DNA from: Gammaproteobacteria bacterium
GTDB taxonomy: Bacteria > Pseudomonadota > Gammaproteobacteria > UBA4575
Assembly: GCA_028279275.1 (NCBI GenBank)
Contig: JANQOB010000001.1
Location: 36,227 to 100,226 of the forward strand
DNA: 64,000 nucleotides
Direction of reading: 5' to 3'
Positions 53,738-62,045 of this stretch are shown piece after piece. Position 1 is the stretch's first letter, and every line of letters begins with the position of its first letter. Position numbers and translations under genes: made by a program. A model generated the notes under the pieces. That model was not told the DNA's origin and did not search any database. It saw only the letters and a program-made list of their open reading frames with translations.

Positions 53738-54661
53738 ATGAGCGAACATGCCTTAAAGATTAATGGTCTAAATAAAGTTTATAAGAATAAAGTGATTGCT
53801 TTAAATAATATAGACCTTGAAGTAAAAATGGGTGATTTCTTTGCCTTATTAGGACCAAATGGCGCAGGAAAATCTACTCTAATTGGTATCCTTACATCAT
53901 TAATAAATAAAACGGCTGGCAAGGTTCGCATAATGGGTTGCGACATTGATACCGAGTTTTCTAAAGCCAAAAGTCAAATTGGTTTAGTCCCGCAAGAATT
54001 CAATTTTAATAACTTTGAACCCCTTGTTGAGATTGTAAAGAGCCAAGCAGGCTATTTTGGCATGGATAAAAGAATAGCGGGTGATGCTTCTGAAGAATGT
54101 TTACAGAAATTGGGGCTATGGGAAAAACGAAAATCTACTCCACGTGAGCTTTCTGGCGGTATGAAGCGAAGGCTTATGATTGCACGTGCATTAGTTCACG
54201 ATCCGCAACTGTTAATTTTAGACGAACCTACTGCTGGTGTTGATATCGAAATACGCCGCTCGATGTGGGAACTATTAAGCAAAATTAATGAAAATGGTAA
54301 AACAATTATCTTAACTACTCACTATTTAGAAGAGGCTGAGAGTCTATGTAAAAACATAGCTATTATTGATAACGGAAACATTATCGTAGACACATCAATG
54401 CGTGCGCTTTTAGAAAAACTAAACGAAGAGAGTTTTATACTTTACCTTAAAAAACCTATTTCTGAAAAACTAAAAATACCCGAGTACCAATTTAGATTGA
54501 TAGATGAAAAAACCATAGAAATCACCCTAAATACTGACAAATCTCTTTATAAATTGTTTTCACTTTTAAATGAACAAGGAATTGAGGTATTAAGCATCAA
54601 AAATAAATCTAATCGGTTAGAAGAACTATTCCTTAAGCTGACGAGTAATTCTAACTCCTAA
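53738..54661 (+). CDS. yadG: ABC transporter ATPase, YadG-like
   Basis: 307 residues, the same size as E. coli YadG. Walker A GPNGAGKSTLIG, Q-loop LVPQEFNFN, signature LSGGMKRRLMIARAL, Walker B LLILDEPTAGVD, then a C-terminal extension of ~80 residues. Six bp ahead of its permease. The YadGH exporter's cargo is unknown. Confidence 0.9.
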   Translation: MSEHALKINGLNKVYKNKVIALNNIDLEVKMGDFFALLGPNGAGKSTLIGILTSLINKTAGKVRIMGCDIDTEFSKAKSQIGLVPQEFNFNNFEPLVEIVKSQAGYFGMDKRIAGDASEECLQKLGLWEKRKSTPRELSGGMKRRLMIARALVHDPQLLILDEPTAGVDIEIRRSMWELLSKINENGKTIILTTHYLEEAESLCKNIAIIDNGNIIVDTSMRALLEKLNEESFILYLKKPISEKLKIPEYQFRLIDEKTIEITLNTDKSLYKLFSLLNEQGIEVLSIKNKSNRLEELFLKLTSNSNS

Positions 54662-54667
54662 ATCACT

Positions 54668-55441
54668 ATGACATCTAAAGAACAATTAATCGCCTTACAC
54701 ACGATTGTGGTAAAAGAAATTCGGCGCTTCATGAGAATTTGGATTCAGACGATTCTTCCGCCTGCGATCACGATGAGCTTGTATTTTATTATAATGGGCA
54801 ACTTTATTGGCTCACAAATCGATGACATTCAAGGTTTTTCTTATATAGAGTTTATTGCTCCTGGGTTGATTATGATGAGTATCATCACTAACTCTTATGC
54901 TAACTCTGTGTCGTCTTTTTATAGTTCTAAATTTCAACGTCATATTGAAGAAATGCTAGTGTCTCCCATGCCTAATTACATCATCATCATAGGTTTCATG
55001 CTGGGTGGTGTCGCTCGTGGAATTATTGTTGGTATAGCTGTGACAATCGTTGCACTATTTTTTACGCAGTTACAAATTCACAATGTTGGATTAGTATTTA
55101 TTACAGTTCTCTTAACTTCTGCCCTATTCTCACTTGCAGGGATAATTAATGGGATTTTTGCAAACAGCTTTGATGATATTTCTATTATTCCAACTTTTGT
55201 ATTAACACCTCTTACTTATTTGGGAGGAATTTTTTTCAGTATTAATATGCTCCCAAAATTCTGGCAGACCGTATCTCTAGCCAATCCTATACTTTATATG
55301 GTGAATAGCTTCAGGCTAAGTATATTGGGTATTACCGATATAAGCCTACAATCAGCCATGACGGTTATGATAAGTTTTTTTATAATTTTATTTTTTGTAT
55401 GCCTTTATCTACTCAATAAAGGCATCGGAATTCGAACTTAA
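54668..55441 (+). CDS. yadH: ABC transporter permease, YadH-like
   Basis: 257 residues with six hydrophobic segments. Strong match to E. coli YadH through RRFMRIWIQTILPPAITMSLYFIIMG, GFSYIEFIAPGLIMMS, the ABC2 signature FDDISIIPTFVLTPLTYLGG and NPILYMVNSFR. Together with the ATPase it forms a two-gene exporter. Confidence 0.92.
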   Translation: MTSKEQLIALHTIVVKEIRRFMRIWIQTILPPAITMSLYFIIMGNFIGSQIDDIQGFSYIEFIAPGLIMMSIITNSYANSVSSFYSSKFQRHIEEMLVSPMPNYIIIIGFMLGGVARGIIVGIAVTIVALFFTQLQIHNVGLVFITVLLTSALFSLAGIINGIFANSFDDISIIPTFVLTPLTYLGGIFFSINMLPKFWQTVSLANPILYMVNSFRLSILGITDISLQSAMTVMISFFIILFFVCLYLLNKGIGIRT

Positions 55442-55453
55442 GCTAAACTGTTT

Positions 55454-56737
55454 TTAATGGTTTGCTGCAGCAGGCCCGCCAATGATCGTATCTTCTATTG
55501 AGACTACTGTGTCACTTGAACCTGCAGTATCTGTTGGTGGTGCCTCGCTAGAATATTCAGAAGTATCCATTTGGAACATCATTCTGTAAGGACCAAAAGA
55601 AATTTTATCGCCATTTTTAAGCACACACTTTCGTATTCGCCTGCCATTTACGAACGAACCATTGGTGCTGACGATGTCCTCAATAAAATAGTTATTTTGG
55701 AAGCGAATAATTTTTGCATGGTGACCACTTACCATTTCATCTTTTAGCCGTATATCATTAGTACCGATCCTGCCTATTGTTGTGGCATCTTCAGTAATAG
55801 GATACTCGCGCACGTCGTCATGCATAAGATCAACCAACTTTGCAGGGATATCAAATTCAACTGCCATAGTCGGCTTGCCTTTAAGTGCCTTGATACCTAT
55901 ACGTTCATGGTAAGGCACCCACTGCAGTTCATTCACGGCTTCTTCTATAATTTTGGCAGTGACTGTTTTTTTGTTTTCAACAAATGCACATATTAACGCT
56001 GTATCACACAGAGAATTGATTAAACGTGGAATACCGCCCGTATAACGATATATAACGGGAATACATTCATCCTTAATAATTTTAGGAACAGTTGAGGATT
56101 TATTCTTTTTAATCCCAGCAACTTCTAATCTATGACTAATATAGTTTTGAATATCATCTTCATCCAGCGCTGAGAGATGAAACCTAAATCGGATCCTCTG
56201 GGCTAATTGCTCCATGCCAGGCGCATCAAGTAAATTTTTAAGTTCTGGTTGACCAACTAAGATCAAATTCAAAATTCTCTCTTCGTCAGTCTCCATTCCT
56301 GTCAACATCCGAAGTTCTTCTAATACACGTTTACTTAGGTTTTGAGCTTCGTCTACGATTAATATTACTTGTCGTCCTTCTGCATACTGCTCTAGCAGAA
56401 AATCATTAAGCATGGAGATAAGTTCAACTTTTCCTGCTTTGAACGGATCTAAACCAAGTTCATTGAGTATCGCTTGGAAAAACTCAACTTCATTTAACTG
56501 AGTTTGATAAATTCGTGCGATGAGCACATTTTCATCAACTGATCTTAATAGTTGTTGAATTAAAGTTGTTTTGCCAGAACCGATTTCACCCGTAATCACC
56601 ACAAATCCATCACGATTCCATACTGTATACTCCATGTATGATTTGGCACGGTTGTGCGCTTTACTCAAGTAGAGAAAGTCTGCGTCTGGAGTTAATTGAA
56701 ATGGTTGATGCTCGAGTCCAAAGTGTTTCAGATACAT
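55454..56737 (-). CDS. GspA/ExeA-like AAA ATPase with C-terminal FHA domain
   Basis: 427 residues. The N terminus MYLKHFGLEHQPFQLTPDADFLYLS is diagnostic of the ExeA/GspA group, with Walker A TGEIGSGKTTL, Walker B VILIVDEAQNL and GGIPRLINSLCD. In place of the usual peptidoglycan-binding domain, residues ~320-400 form an FHA domain (TIGRIGTNDIRL, SGHHAKIIRF, STNGSFVNG). ExeA-type ATPases help secretin assembly or type IV pilus and polysaccharide machines. No ExeB partner nearby. The FHA may link it to the kinase at 4345. Confidence 0.88.
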   Translation of the reverse strand: MYLKHFGLEHQPFQLTPDADFLYLSKAHNRAKSYMEYTVWNRDGFVVITGEIGSGKTTLIQQLLRSVDENVLIARIYQTQLNEVEFFQAILNELGLDPFKAGKVELISMLNDFLLEQYAEGRQVILIVDEAQNLSKRVLEELRMLTGMETDEERILNLILVGQPELKNLLDAPGMEQLAQRIRFRFHLSALDEDDIQNYISHRLEVAGIKKNKSSTVPKIIKDECIPVIYRYTGGIPRLINSLCDTALICAFVENKKTVTAKIIEEAVNELQWVPYHERIGIKALKGKPTMAVEFDIPAKLVDLMHDDVREYPITEDATTIGRIGTNDIRLKDEMVSGHHAKIIRFQNNYFIEDIVSTNGSFVNGRRIRKCVLKNGDKISFGPYRMMFQMDTSEYSSEAPPTDTAGSSDTVVSIEDTIIGGPAAANH

Positions 56738-56992
56738 CCTAGATGGCCTTATTTAATGATAATAATTTCGTAAATATTTAAAATTATTGCAATTTATTAC
56801 TTCAAAACTATTTGATCACAAATTATAGGGATTATTTATAGCCTCCTTGGGGACGTAATTCACAAAATATCCTAATAAAATCATTGACCGAACGAATAGA
56901 TTTTTAGTCCTTTGATCTAGTTCACGGTCAGCATTCACTAGAAAACGCTATTGTTTATCACCTATAAATAGTTGTATTTGCAGTATATTATC
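56738..56992. other. Intergenic region between the GspA-FHA gene and the small ORF
   Basis: 255 bp, part of a 445-bp stretch lacking large genes. The left end holds the promoter of the minus-strand ATPase gene. No RNA gene or repeat identified. Confidence 0.4.
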
Positions 56993-57151
56993 ATGGAAGA
57001 ACAAAGAGAAGATGACACTCAAAATCAGATCGACGCGGGACGAGGTGTCGCTAAAGAGCAAAATTCTGATTCAAATAAAAATACCACTCTAAATCAAGAA
57101 GATGATGATAATGATCGACCTGACGAGAGAGCGAGAAAGGCTGGTTACTAA
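56993..57151 (+). CDS. Possible small acidic protein (52 residues)
   Basis: Open frame from ATG 56993 to TAA 57151. The product is very hydrophilic: MEEQREDDTQNQ at the start, many Asp, Asn and Gln, and a basic end DERARKAGY. No membrane segment or Cys. It has no clear Shine-Dalgarno. Composition is consistent with a disordered peptide; coding status is uncertain. Confidence 0.35.
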   Translation: MEEQREDDTQNQIDAGRGVAKEQNSDSNKNTTLNQEDDDNDRPDERARKAGY

Positions 57152-57182
57152 TTAACTGATACAAGTTTTTATAATTATTTTC

Positions 57183-58553
57183 TTAAGCCGCAAGGCGTTC
57201 AACATTCATTTTCATACCAAATTTAGGCCGCATCGTTGTAGCAGCATGTTTTTCTACTCTATGCCCTGGATACAAACTTAAGTTATAACGCTGTGCAATA
57301 AGCGCGACAACCAATTTACTTTGCATTAGTGCCATATATGAGCCAATGCAATTGCGGTGCCCTGCCGCAAACGGAATATATGCAAAACGTGAGCGTCCTA
57401 CGGTTCGCTCTTTGTCAAAACGACTGGGATCGAAAGTATCGGGTTCTTCCCAATACTCTGGTAAACGGTGAGTTACGTAGGAAGAAATAATCACTGTCAT
57501 ATCTTTAGGTACGTGATATCCGCCTATTTCATGGTCTTCTAATGCTACACGCGAGAAAGAGTGCACCGAAGAATATAAGCGTAAAGATTCCTTAATTACT
57601 TTTTCGGTGTAATCAAGCTTATTTAATAAATCAGCCGTAGGAGTCTGATCACCTATTACTTCATTTACCTCATCATAGATTTTTTGCTTAACCTGAGGGT
57701 ATTTATCTATAACGTATATGGTCCAACATAGCGAGGTTGCTGTAGTTTCAAAGGCTGTTACAAATAAAGTAAGTAACTGATCTCTCAAGCTTCTCTTTTG
57801 TTTTGTTATTGAGTCCCTAACTGCTGTCTTATCCATATCCGCATCTGATATAAGGTGTTTTAAAAATCCAATATCATTTTTAATTATGTCAGGATATTCA
57901 TCTAATAATTCATACACTGTCTTGTTCAAATCATGAAGTGCTCGTCTAAAATTTATTTCTTTCTTTAAATTTTTTGGTTTTAGCAATGAAGCTTTTAAAT
58001 CCGTCATTTCAGGCCAGTTCATTCGTATTTGGTTATAGATGTCGAATACTCTTTGTGATCGCGACTTAAACCCTTCACCCATTACCCAAACCCCTGCCAA
58101 TAACTGAGTTAATAAATTAAATTGGAACTCAAGTTCTATCGGCTTTTCTTGATTTGCATTACTGTCCCAATTGTCTATAAATTTGGATGCTAAGCCTGTT
58201 ATCCAATCAACCTGTTTATCAAGTGCCTTAGATGTAAATTTCGGTTGTGCATGAGATCTCTGATTCTTCCAGACTTCGCCCTCGCTTAATAACATACCTT
58301 CACCAATCACCATGCGAACTTGTTTATAGCGCGTATTTTTCTTGTATTTATCATAGTGATCTACAAGTACTTCCTTAATCAATTTTGGATCAGAAACGAG
58401 ATAGGAATAATATGCACCCATATTGATACGCGCGATTCCACCATATTCTGATGCTACTTTTCTAAGAAACTCCATAGGATTTGCGCGCATTTCAGGTAAA
58501 CAACCTAATTTGCCCTCTCCTTCAGGACCTGGTGGAAGCTGATTCTTAGACAT
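57183..58553 (-). CDS. Cytochrome P450
   Basis: 456 residues with all P450 signatures: I-helix AFETTATS, ExxR in KESLRL, the FDPSRF region and the haem-ligand loop FAAGHRNCIG with the thiolate Cys. No fused reductase, so it needs separate electron donors, none of which are adjacent. Substrate unknown. It is 32 bp downstream of a fur-like gene on the same strand. Confidence 0.93.
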   Translation of the reverse strand: MSKNQLPPGPEGEGKLGCLPEMRANPMEFLRKVASEYGGIARINMGAYYSYLVSDPKLIKEVLVDHYDKYKKNTRYKQVRMVIGEGMLLSEGEVWKNQRSHAQPKFTSKALDKQVDWITGLASKFIDNWDSNANQEKPIELEFQFNLLTQLLAGVWVMGEGFKSRSQRVFDIYNQIRMNWPEMTDLKASLLKPKNLKKEINFRRALHDLNKTVYELLDEYPDIIKNDIGFLKHLISDADMDKTAVRDSITKQKRSLRDQLLTLFVTAFETTATSLCWTIYVIDKYPQVKQKIYDEVNEVIGDQTPTADLLNKLDYTEKVIKESLRLYSSVHSFSRVALEDHEIGGYHVPKDMTVIISSYVTHRLPEYWEEPDTFDPSRFDKERTVGRSRFAYIPFAAGHRNCIGSYMALMQSKLVVALIAQRYNLSLYPGHRVEKHAATTMRPKFGMKMNVERLAA

Positions 58554-58585
58554 TAAAGAAAAATATTGATTTTCAGGTTGAAAGG

Positions 58586-59008
58586 TTAATTATTCTCACA
58601 GTTTGCTTTGTCGCAAACGCCATAAATTATTAACGAATGATCTGAAATACGGAAGTCATTTTTTTCGGCAATTTCTTTTTGCCTGTTTTCAATTGTTTCA
58701 TCTACAAACTCCACAATTTTGCCACATGTAACGCAGATTAAATGGTCATGATGTTTACCGCTTTCTAATTCAAATACGGCTTGTCCAGTTTCAAAGTGGT
58801 GGCGTATAACGAGGCCTGCACCTTCAAATTGTGTTAATACACGATAAATAGTTGCTAAACCAATCTCCTCATCTGAATCAAGAAGTATTTTATAAATATC
58901 TTCTGCGCTCATATGCTTTTTATTAGATCCCTCTAGGATTTCTAATATTTTCATACGTGGCAAAGTAACTTTTAAACCAGCGCGCTTTAAATCCTGATTT
59001 TTTTCCAT
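58586..59008 (-). CDS. fur: Ferric uptake regulator Fur
   Basis: 140 residues. DNA-binding winged helix KVTLPRMKILEIL, TIYRVLTQFEGAGLV, metal-binding HHFETGQAVFE and HHDHLICVTCGKIVEF, and a second CxxxxC pair CDKANC near the C terminus for structural zinc. Size and motifs favour Fur over Zur or PerR, though specificity cannot be proven from sequence. 24 bp downstream of the small secreted gene. Confidence 0.92.
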   Translation of the reverse strand: MEKNQDLKRAGLKVTLPRMKILEILEGSNKKHMSAEDIYKILLDSDEEIGLATIYRVLTQFEGAGLVIRHHFETGQAVFELESGKHHDHLICVTCGKIVEFVDETIENRQKEIAEKNDFRISDHSLIIYGVCDKANCENN

Positions 59009-59032
59009 TCTATTTATGTCTTCATTTTCAAA

Positions 59033-59407
59033 TTACTTGTCGTAATAGTTCTTTTTCTTAAAATACTCTAATTTGCGCATTAGGCTTTTTACAGCTTGTT
59101 CGTACGTGTGCGAAATATTAGAAAAACAATATCCGCGCAACCATGCTTCTAGTTCTTCAACGGTTTTCTCATTTACTATGCTATAGGTGTCCTCAGTTAG
59201 GTAGTTATATGAAGATATATACCCGGATAGCCAAGTACGATAGTAAGATTTCCCGACCTCATCCGCATCCACAAACCCTCGGCAAGAATCTTTACCCACT
59301 CCTGAAACTAAGTAACGACCTGCCATATCTGCAGAGTTAACTAAATTACCAGCAAAAACTAATACAAACACTAAAAATATTTTTGCGAAATAAAGTTTGT
59401 GCTTCAT
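59033..59407 (-). CDS. Small exported protein, HdeA/Rap1a-like pattern
   Basis: 124 residues from the Met at 59407; a longer frame starting at 59458 adds 17 hydrophobic residues that I consider untranslated. Signal peptide (FAKIFLVFVLVFAGNLVNSA), then SCRGFVDADEV, SYYRTWLSGYISSYNY and LEAWLRGYCFSN, a pattern with two Cys seen in small helical periplasmic proteins of the HdeA or Rap1a/Tai type. No function assigned. Confidence 0.62.
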   Translation of the reverse strand: MKHKLYFAKIFLVFVLVFAGNLVNSADMAGRYLVSGVGKDSCRGFVDADEVGKSYYRTWLSGYISSYNYLTEDTYSIVNEKTVEELEAWLRGYCFSNISHTYEQAVKSLMRKLEYFKKKNYYDK

Positions 59408-59458
59408 CAAGAAGATTGTCTTGTAATAAAAAAGAAATAGTGTACCCAGTAAAAACAA

Positions 59459-59480
59459 AACCCGCCACGATGGGCGGGTT
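59459..59480 (-). terminator. Strong intrinsic terminator on the minus strand
   Basis: 8-bp GC-rich stem AACCCGCC / GGCGGGTT with a 6-nt loop. Reading on the minus strand it is followed by TTTTGTTTTT; on the plus strand no T-run follows. It lies 441 bp beyond the stop of the flavin reductase at 59922, with no gene in between on that strand. Confidence 0.8.
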
Positions 59481-59921
59481 GATAGATGCCTTTCTTTTGC
59501 GATTCAACTTTAGCGTTTATACGTTTTAATTGATGACCCAACTAGAGGAGAAAGGGCTGCTAAATGTATTAACGCAAGGCTATATGATGGTTTCAGAAGA
59601 TTTATTTATAGTTATTGCTCCTTCTGGATTCTCTATTTCGCCTCTCAACGCAATGAGATTAATGTACCACCAGTCGCTAAATTACCACAGCTTAACCAAA
59701 AGAGGTACATTAAAAATGAGGTTAAATGCATTGATGTATATATATTTTTACGGGCATTTATCTATAACTCATTATAAAACAGATAGATACAAATAATAGC
59801 TAAATTAACTATGGACCTCTGTAATATATCCTATTGAATTTATGAGAATTTATAAATTTCTTATGCAAAAATCCTGCAGATCAAATGATTATGTCAAGGC
59901 AGACTTTTACTGAAGAGATCA
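59481..59921. other. Region between terminator and flavin reductase
   Basis: 441 bp. An 88-codon plus-strand frame (59533-59796) lacks a Shine-Dalgarno and family resemblance and is not called. The minus strand ends in a strong terminator, so this could be a long 3' UTR of the reductase transcript or hold a small RNA. I recognise no known RNA family. Confidence 0.35.
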
Positions 59922-60539
59922 CTAGAGCTTGTTTGCACCTTTCAGTCTAGAATCCCATGGAATTTCAGGTCCAGAGGCGCCGGCTAAGAGCTCGCGGTCA
60001 TTGGGAACATGTTTTACGAATTGAACAATTGCAGTCGATAGTTGCTGTAAACGTTCTAATGCACCTTCATCTACTAGCACATCATCAAGGTAATAGTCTG
60101 AGGTTAAATAGACCCCGCCCGGTAACGCATGAGCATGGAAAAAACCCAATAGCGGTTTAATTTCATGCTCTATACTCAAATAATGATGTTGTGTAGAAGC
60201 CGTAACGATAATTCCTACGGGTTTACCCACTAAGGCATCATTTGGGATAACGTCAAAAACATTTTTTAAAATGCCCGTGTATGAACCACGATATACAGGC
60301 GTACCCAATATCAAAGCATCCGCTGCAACAATTTTATCGATTAAAGTCTTGGTATCACCCTCATATAGTGCTGGATCTCGACCATCGCAAAGCACTATAT
60401 CGAGGTCACGAACATTAATCGTTTCCATAGATATGTTTGGATCTACTTGGTGCGCATACTCTACTGCCTGTTTAACGGCATTTAATGTTCTGGATGCAGC
60501 ATTTCGTGCGGGGCTACCAGATAAGCCAAGCAAATTCAT
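59922..60539 (-). CDS. NADPH-dependent FMN reductase
   Basis: 205 residues with flavodoxin-like fold: LLGLSGSPARNAASRTL (FMN phosphate loop), LILGTPVYRGSYTGILKNVFD, VGKPVGIIVTA. Supplies reduced flavin or acts as a flavin or quinone reductase; SsuE/MsuE-type relatives serve sulfonate monooxygenases. It sits 15 bp after ribBA, so it is probably cotranscribed with a flavin biosynthesis gene. Confidence 0.88.
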   Translation of the reverse strand: MNLLGLSGSPARNAASRTLNAVKQAVEYAHQVDPNISMETINVRDLDIVLCDGRDPALYEGDTKTLIDKIVAADALILGTPVYRGSYTGILKNVFDVIPNDALVGKPVGIIVTASTQHHYLSIEHEIKPLLGFFHAHALPGGVYLTSDYYLDDVLVDEGALERLQQLSTAIVQFVKHVPNDRELLAGASGPEIPWDSRLKGANKL

Positions 60540-60554
60540 CAGGGGGTCCTAGAG

Positions 60555-61796
60555 CTATTTCCAGTGCGGAACAATATTTTTAAGCTCGATAACATGTCCC
60601 ATCTTATCTCGCTTGGCTTCCATATATCGTCGACGATACTCACTATCGGTTGGTGCAATCATAGGAATACGCTCAACTAAATTTATGTCGTAGGCTTCCA
60701 TCCAATTACATTTATCCGGGTTGTTGGTGATCAGCTGTACATTTTTAACTTTCAATGCTCGCAGGATATGGGCCGCGACAGAAAAATCGCGCTGATCAGC
60801 CTCAAAACCTAATTCTAGATTCGCGTCCACTGTATCTAAGCCCTGTTCTTGCAGTGCATAAGTTTTAAGCTTATTAACAAGGCCTATCCCACGGCCTTCA
60901 TCTCGCATATATATGATCACACCCCGTTGATTTTGTTGCACCATATCCATGGCCATTCGGACTTGTTCACCGCAGTCACATCGCATGGAGCCAAAAACAT
61001 CTCCCGTTAAACACTCCGAGTGAATTCGCACCAAGACATTATCATCCGGCTCCCATTCACCATGGACTAGGGCCATATGCTCATTATCGGTGTAGATATC
61101 CTTGAAAGCGGATATCTCAAAATCGCCCCAACATGTAGGTAATTGCACCGTTACTTCATGTTCAACACGTGACTCATAACGTAAACGATGTTTGATCAGC
61201 TCTTTAATTGTAAGAACTTTCAAATTATGTTGCTTTGCAAACTCGAACAGATCTGGCAGTCGTGCCATGCTGCCATCTTCTTTCATAATCTCGCAAAGTA
61301 CGCCCACAGGACTTAAACCAGCCAGTTCCATTAAATCTACTGTAGCTTCGGTATGTCCATCTCTTCTGAAAACTCCTCCACGGGTTGCACGTAAAGGAAA
61401 GACATGCCCAGGTCGCGCAAAGTCATTAGCAGCTATGGAAGGATCAGCAAGTGCTTTAATCGTTTTGTAACGATCTGAAGCTGAAATTCCAGTGGTAGTG
61501 CCATGTATATAATCAACGGATACAGTAAAGGGAGTTTTATGCAGCGCATTATTTTCATTCTTATCCACCATCAAGTCTAAAGCCAGCTTTCTAGAACGGT
61601 CTTCAGTGATGGCGGCACACACCAATCCACGACCGAACTTAGTCATAAAATTGACCATTTCTGGTGTGCACTTATCAGCTGCCCCAATTAGGTCTCCTTC
61701 GTTCTCACGGGATTCATCGTCCACAACAATCACGAGTTTCCCCAACTTGAGATCTTCTAAAACTTCAGCGACGGTATTGAATGAATATTCGCTCAT
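60555..61796 (-). CDS. ribBA: Bifunctional DHBP synthase / GTP cyclohydrolase II
   Basis: The ATG at 61796 is chosen over a TTG two codons upstream. 413 residues. N-terminal RibB: VVDDESRENEGDLIGAA, RPGHVFPLRA, HTEATVDLMELAG. C-terminal RibA: VRIHSECLTGDVFGSMRCDCGEQ (zinc Cys), YMRDEGRGIGL, NNPDKCNWMEA. Makes the two starting compounds of riboflavin; physically separate from the ribD-ribE-ribH operon at the other end of the window. The RibA half keeps its zinc cysteines and catalytic region, so both halves look active. Confidence 0.96.
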   Translation of the reverse strand: MSEYSFNTVAEVLEDLKLGKLVIVVDDESRENEGDLIGAADKCTPEMVNFMTKFGRGLVCAAITEDRSRKLALDLMVDKNENNALHKTPFTVSVDYIHGTTTGISASDRYKTIKALADPSIAANDFARPGHVFPLRATRGGVFRRDGHTEATVDLMELAGLSPVGVLCEIMKEDGSMARLPDLFEFAKQHNLKVLTIKELIKHRLRYESRVEHEVTVQLPTCWGDFEISAFKDIYTDNEHMALVHGEWEPDDNVLVRIHSECLTGDVFGSMRCDCGEQVRMAMDMVQQNQRGVIIYMRDEGRGIGLVNKLKTYALQEQGLDTVDANLELGFEADQRDFSVAAHILRALKVKNVQLITNNPDKCNWMEAYDINLVERIPMIAPTDSEYRRRYMEAKRDKMGHVIELKNIVPHWK

Positions 61797-62045
61797 AATC
61801 AATTGATAATACTAATCTTTAAATCGTTCAAATAATCTTGATAGATAGTAAATGACCTCTGAGTCATTTGCACCTATCACTTTAGCGTTAATCGGATAAT
61901 TTTAGGCCATTAGTCAGTAGTTTACATCTAGACACTGTTCCAGACCGGTCTCGAACCGGCACAACATTCTATAACGTAAGACGGTAAGTTGGAGGATTTA
62001 ATATAGCTCATTGAAGTATGACGTTATTTAGCAGCAACGCTAAAT
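61797..62045 (-). promoter_or_regulatory. ribBA 5' region with stem-loops
   Basis: 249 bp upstream of ribBA. Perfect 7-bp hairpin AAATGAC/GTCATTT (61850-61869), enclosed by GATAG...CTATC, lies in the expected leader. A second hairpin CCGGT/ACCGG is at 61945-61959. The conserved core of the FMN (RFN) riboswitch is not recognisable. Confidence 0.4.

Noticed and set aside
56640..56670. Sigma-54-like TGGCAC sequence
   Set aside because: It lies inside the coding region of the GspA-FHA gene and the second half does not match TTGC at the right spacing.
59533..59796. 88-codon plus-strand frame between the terminator and the flavin reductase
   Set aside because: No Shine-Dalgarno, no family resemblance, AT-rich composition like the intergenic DNA; not called as a gene.
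61930..61960. T-arm-like sequence (GCCGG TTCGAGA CCGGT on the minus strand) suggesting a tRNA
   Set aside because: No matching acceptor strand, anticodon arm or CCA at the right spacing; treated as a simple hairpin.
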